DNA from: Anaerolineae bacterium
Lineage (GTDB): Bacteria; Chloroflexota; Anaerolineae; Aggregatilineales; Phototrophicaceae
DNA: 8,806 nt
Direction of reading: 5' to 3'
NCBI GenBank assembly: GCA_015492875.1
Contig: WGEI01000215.1
Location: forward strand, 1 to 8,806
This document shows positions 6,676 to 8,806 of the stretch, in pieces. The translations under genes and the position numbers were made by a program. Within the stretch, counting starts at the first letter, position 1. Every line of letters begins with the position of its first letter. A model generated the notes under the pieces. That model did not search any database and was not told the origin of the DNA. It saw only the letters and a list, made by a program, of their open reading frames with translations.

Positions 6676-7570
6676 CGTTTTGCGTTCTGTTTTACAGGTG
6701 GTGACGAGTTACGTTTTCATTGTGTGGCTCGCCGCCACTTTCGCTTTTTTTGCAATACGCCTATTGCCGGGCGATGCCATTGAAGCCAAACTCGCCTTAA
6801 GCGCAGCCTCGCCAGCGGCCATCGCTGAACAGCGCGCATTACTGGGCTTAAATCTCCCCATCGCTGAGCAATACTTACAGTTTTGGGTTAACCTCTTGCG
6901 CGGCGATTTAGGGCATTCGCTCACCAGCGGCTTGCCCGTCACAGAACTCATCGGTAACGCCCTGCCATCCACGCTAGAGCTGGCGCTATCCGCTTTCCTC
7001 GTTGCGCTGATAACCGGTCTGAGTTTGGGAGTATTATCAGCTGCCACTTCTGCCCATATATCGTTTCTGCCGTCATTATTGACCAATCTTCTATTATCTG
7101 TGCCCATCTATTGGACGGGCACACTGATGTTATTTTTCTTCAACGCCCCATCACAAAGCGCGCTATTTGCTCCGATGCTATTGCTTGGTTTGCATACAGG
7201 TGCGCCCATCGCACGGGTTTTCTCCGCCAGCCTTAAGCAAATACGCCATGCCCCTTATCTCTTTGCTGCGCGTGCAAAAGGCTTGCGTGCCCGTCGCCTT
7301 TTACTTCGCCATACGCTGCCGCTGGCCTTATTACCCACATTGAACGTTATCGGCCTTCAAGCAGGTTTTCTCTTAGCGGGCACTGTTATCACCGAAATCC
7401 TCTTTCAACGACGTGGGGTAGGGCGTTTATTATTGGCAGCAACTTTGGAGCAAGATTACCCTCTCGTTCAGGGCATCGTTCTTCTAGCCGCGATAACCTA
7501 TACACTAGCCAACTCCATAACCGCATTGATCCAACGCTTGATTGACCCCCGTATCGAGACGGTATCATGA
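6662..7570 (+). CDS. ABC importer permease, DppB/OppB family
   Basis: This 302-residue membrane permease forms half of the transmembrane channel of a dipeptide/oligopeptide-type importer. It begins with a membrane segment (about 12-33) ending in FFAIRLLPGDAI, the family's usual N-terminal signature. Further family marks are LGLNLPIAEQY, GDLGHSLTSGLPV and LPSTLELALSA. The EAA loop that contacts the ATPase, APYLFAARAKGLRARRLLLR, lies at about 207-226, followed by HTLPLALLPTL. ITEILFQRRGVGRLLLAA and the C-terminal IDPRI are also typical. The central extracytoplasmic loop before LLLGLHTG is shorter than in many DppB proteins. The ATG at 6662 is preferred because it gives the usual short N-terminus; an in-frame ATG at 6644 would add six residues, and neither has a strong ribosome-binding site. 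It overlaps the binding-protein gene by 14 bp and the next gene by 4 bp (ATGA). Confidence 0.95.
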   Translation: MKRNSVLRSVLQVVTSYVFIVWLAATFAFFAIRLLPGDAIEAKLALSAASPAAIAEQRALLGLNLPIAEQYLQFWVNLLRGDLGHSLTSGLPVTELIGNALPSTLELALSAFLVALITGLSLGVLSAATSAHISFLPSLLTNLLLSVPIYWTGTLMLFFFNAPSQSALFAPMLLLGLHTGAPIARVFSASLKQIRHAPYLFAARAKGLRARRLLLRHTLPLALLPTLNVIGLQAGFLLAGTVITEILFQRRGVGRLLLAATLEQDYPLVQGIVLLAAITYTLANSITALIQRLIDPRIETVS

Positions 7571-8334
7571 AGCGCCTAGTCATCATCATCCTATTGCTTT
7601 ACATGGCTATACCTATGACATGGCTACCGCTAAAAGACCCGCAACTAACTCACGCAGCCGCCAATCGCCAACCCCCTAACGCCGTTTATTTACTTGGAAC
7701 AGACCATCTGGGCAGAGACGTTCTCAGCCGCCTCATTTATGGCGGGCAACATACCTTACGCATAGCTGGATTGGCCACCTTAGTGGCTACAAGCATCGGC
7801 CTTGTCTGGGGATTAGGCTTATACATATTGCCAAAATTCACCCGCCCATTGTTCTATCACAGCCTTGATGCTTTACTCGCTATTCCCGGCCTCTTGCTCG
7901 CATTACTCATCCTCACCTTACTAGGGCAAAGCGATTTAAGCCTTGCTTTAGCGGTAGGGGTGTCGCAAATAGCAGCAGTTGCGCGCGTATCGCACGGGCT
8001 TGCAAAGCAAACTTACCACCAAGAATTCATCACTGCTGCCAAAGCCTTAGGCGCGTCATCATGGCACATCACCCGCCACCACATACTCCCCAATATACTT
8101 CCCCCGTTCATAGCTTATGCAGGCGTCATATTCGCGTTTAGTATTCTCAACAGCGCAGGGCTGAGCTTTTTAGGGGTTGGCGTTGTGCCGGGAACGCCAG
8201 ATTGGGGCGTTATGCTAGCAGAAGGGCGATACGCCTTTCGTGCAGCCCCTTGGGTTGCTTTTTATTCAGGTTTGGCGATTAGTTTAACCGTATGGAGCAT
8301 CAATTGGCTGGCGGATAGTTGGCAGAAGCACTGA
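7567..8334 (+). CDS. ABC importer permease, DppC/OppC family
   Basis: This is the second permease half of the importer, 255 residues, shorter than the usual 280-300. After one N-terminal membrane segment and a short loop comes the family hallmark LLGTDHLGRDVLSRLIYGG at about 42-60. Three membrane segments follow. The EAA loop for ATPase contact, EFITAAKALGASSWHITRHH, lies at about 154-173, followed by ILPNILPPFIAYAG. The stretch SAGLSFLGVGVVPGTPDWGVML is the typical late motif. The missing length appears to come from a reduced cytoplasmic N-terminus and a short C-terminus; all core motifs are present. Its ATG overlaps the previous stop (ATGA), so translation is probably coupled. No ATPase gene follows; instead the opposite-strand kinase gene overlaps its 3' end by 35 bp. 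The ATPases must be encoded elsewhere or shared with other importers. Confidence 0.95.
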   Translation: MKRLVIIILLLYMAIPMTWLPLKDPQLTHAAANRQPPNAVYLLGTDHLGRDVLSRLIYGGQHTLRIAGLATLVATSIGLVWGLGLYILPKFTRPLFYHSLDALLAIPGLLLALLILTLLGQSDLSLALAVGVSQIAAVARVSHGLAKQTYHQEFITAAKALGASSWHITRHHILPNILPPFIAYAGVIFAFSILNSAGLSFLGVGVVPGTPDWGVMLAEGRYAFRAAPWVAFYSGLAISLTVWSINWLADSWQKH

Positions 8335-8806
8335 TGAGCGTACCCGCATATGTTTTGTCTAACAAAGTTTCATACACCAAATTAGGGGTTAATCCGTTAA
8401 TAATTCGTGTAGTCAGAGAAAAATCTGAAGAAAGCCGCAACATCAAACGCACCTTCTCCACCATCCCCCCTGTCACATCAACCCCAGAAGCCCCGCGAAA
8501 AGCTGTTTTCATCACCTCAAAGCGCTCAGGCGTAATCACATCGACGACCGCGCCATTTTCATCGTAAACGCCATCAACTTCACCTAGCAACACAATGCGC
8601 TCCACCTCAAGCTTCTCTACAAGATAAGTAAAAATAGTCTCTGTCGATAAAATCGTGCCGCCGCGAACTTCATCCAGCGCCACATCGCCATACACTAAAG
8701 GCACTAAACCATGCTCCAGCGCCGCCTTAATGGGCGTCAGCGCCATATATTTTACTACACCGTCATGCGCCATCGCAGAGGCAGAAGGCGGTAACCGCCA
8801 TACAGG
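8300..8806 (-). CDS. Isopentenyl phosphate kinase (amino acid kinase family), C-terminal part, cut by the right edge
   Basis: The last 168 codons are visible. Members phosphorylate isopentenyl phosphate to isopentenyl diphosphate with ATP, the final step of an alternative mevalonate route known from archaea, plants and some Chloroflexi. The visible motifs fit this subgroup of the amino acid kinase fold: VWRLPPSASAM followed by AHDG, then GLVPLVYGDVALD, GGTILSTETIFTYL, VLLGEVDGVYDENG, and near the C-terminus GVDVTGGMVEKVRLML and KTYAGTLI. The GDV-x-x-D and DVTGGM-x-x-KV patterns argue against carbamate kinase, UMP kinase or glutamate 5-kinase. The reading frame stays open to base 8806, and the residues before the internal Met at 8773 are family-like, so the real start is outside the window. 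The catalytic His of the N-terminal half is not visible. The stop lies 35 bp inside the convergent permease gene. Confidence 0.88.
   Translation of the reverse strand, partial: PVWRLPPSASAMAHDGVVKYMALTPIKAALEHGLVPLVYGDVALDEVRGGTILSTETIFTYLVEKLEVERIVLLGEVDGVYDENGAVVDVITPERFEVMKTAFRGASGVDVTGGMVEKVRLMLRLSSDFSLTTRIINGLTPNLVYETLLDKTYAGTLISASANYPPAN

Noticed and set aside
6709..7107. A 132-codon minus-strand frame inside the DppB-type permease gene.
   Set aside because: It is antisense to a confidently identified permease, polar and Ser/Ala/Lys-rich, and shows no recognisable motif.
8354..8366. A small hairpin (TTTGT / ACAAA) after the DppC-type permease stop.
   Set aside because: The stem is only five AT-rich pairs with no proper T-run, and lies inside the kinase coding region; not a credible terminator.
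8300..8773. A complete 157-residue kinase gene starting at the internal ATG 8773.
   Set aside because: The frame stays open to the right edge and the preceding residues (VWRLPPSASA) match the family pattern, so the gene is a fragment cut by the window, not a short complete gene.

Overview
The window reads as an ordinary bacterial chromosome segment of medium GC. It most plausibly comes from a Chloroflexota (Anaerolineae-like) bacterium. This is inferred from a bacterial isopentenyl phosphate kinase fragment at the right edge, secreted proteins built from Ig-like repeats, and the style of the peptide-type ABC importer. No 16S or other phylogenetic marker is present apart from a partial lepA, so the placement is tentative. 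No tRNA, rRNA, CRISPR array, IS element or phage gene was seen. All genes use the standard code.

Layout: (1) Bases 4949 down to 1 hold a tightly packed minus-strand run, listed in transcription order. It starts with a PrsW-like multi-pass membrane protein (GTG start), then a small membrane-anchored protein of unknown function, then a large secreted trypsin-like protease. The protease carries an inserted calcium-type loop, three Ig-like repeats and a carboxypeptidase-regulatory-like C-terminus. It is followed by the rRNA 2'-O-methyltransferase TlyA and the start of the translation GTPase LepA (EF-4), which is cut by the left edge. Gaps are 3 nt, a 53-65 nt overlap, 2 nt and 57 nt, so co-transcription is likely. 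(2) A divergent intergenic region of 106 bp (4950-5055) must hold the promoters for both directions. (3) Bases 5056-8334 hold a plus-strand operon for a dipeptide/oligopeptide-type ABC importer: a family 5 solute-binding protein and two permeases, with overlapping joints. No ATPase gene follows. (4) A minus-strand isopentenyl phosphate kinase gene, cut by the right edge, converges on the importer operon and overlaps its last gene by 35 bp.

How the genes may work together: the importer genes clearly form one machine but need ATPases encoded elsewhere. In the minus-strand run, the first three products are membrane or secreted proteins, two of them related to proteases, and the last two act on the ribosome. 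The most interesting part is the first trio. The PrsW-like protein has Gln in place of two conserved Glu residues. The protease has a cysteine-flanked EF-hand/dockerin-type loop. The junction between the anchored protein and the protease contains a perfect 10-bp inverted repeat inside the gene overlap. Whether this trio is a regulated surface-proteolysis module is inference only.
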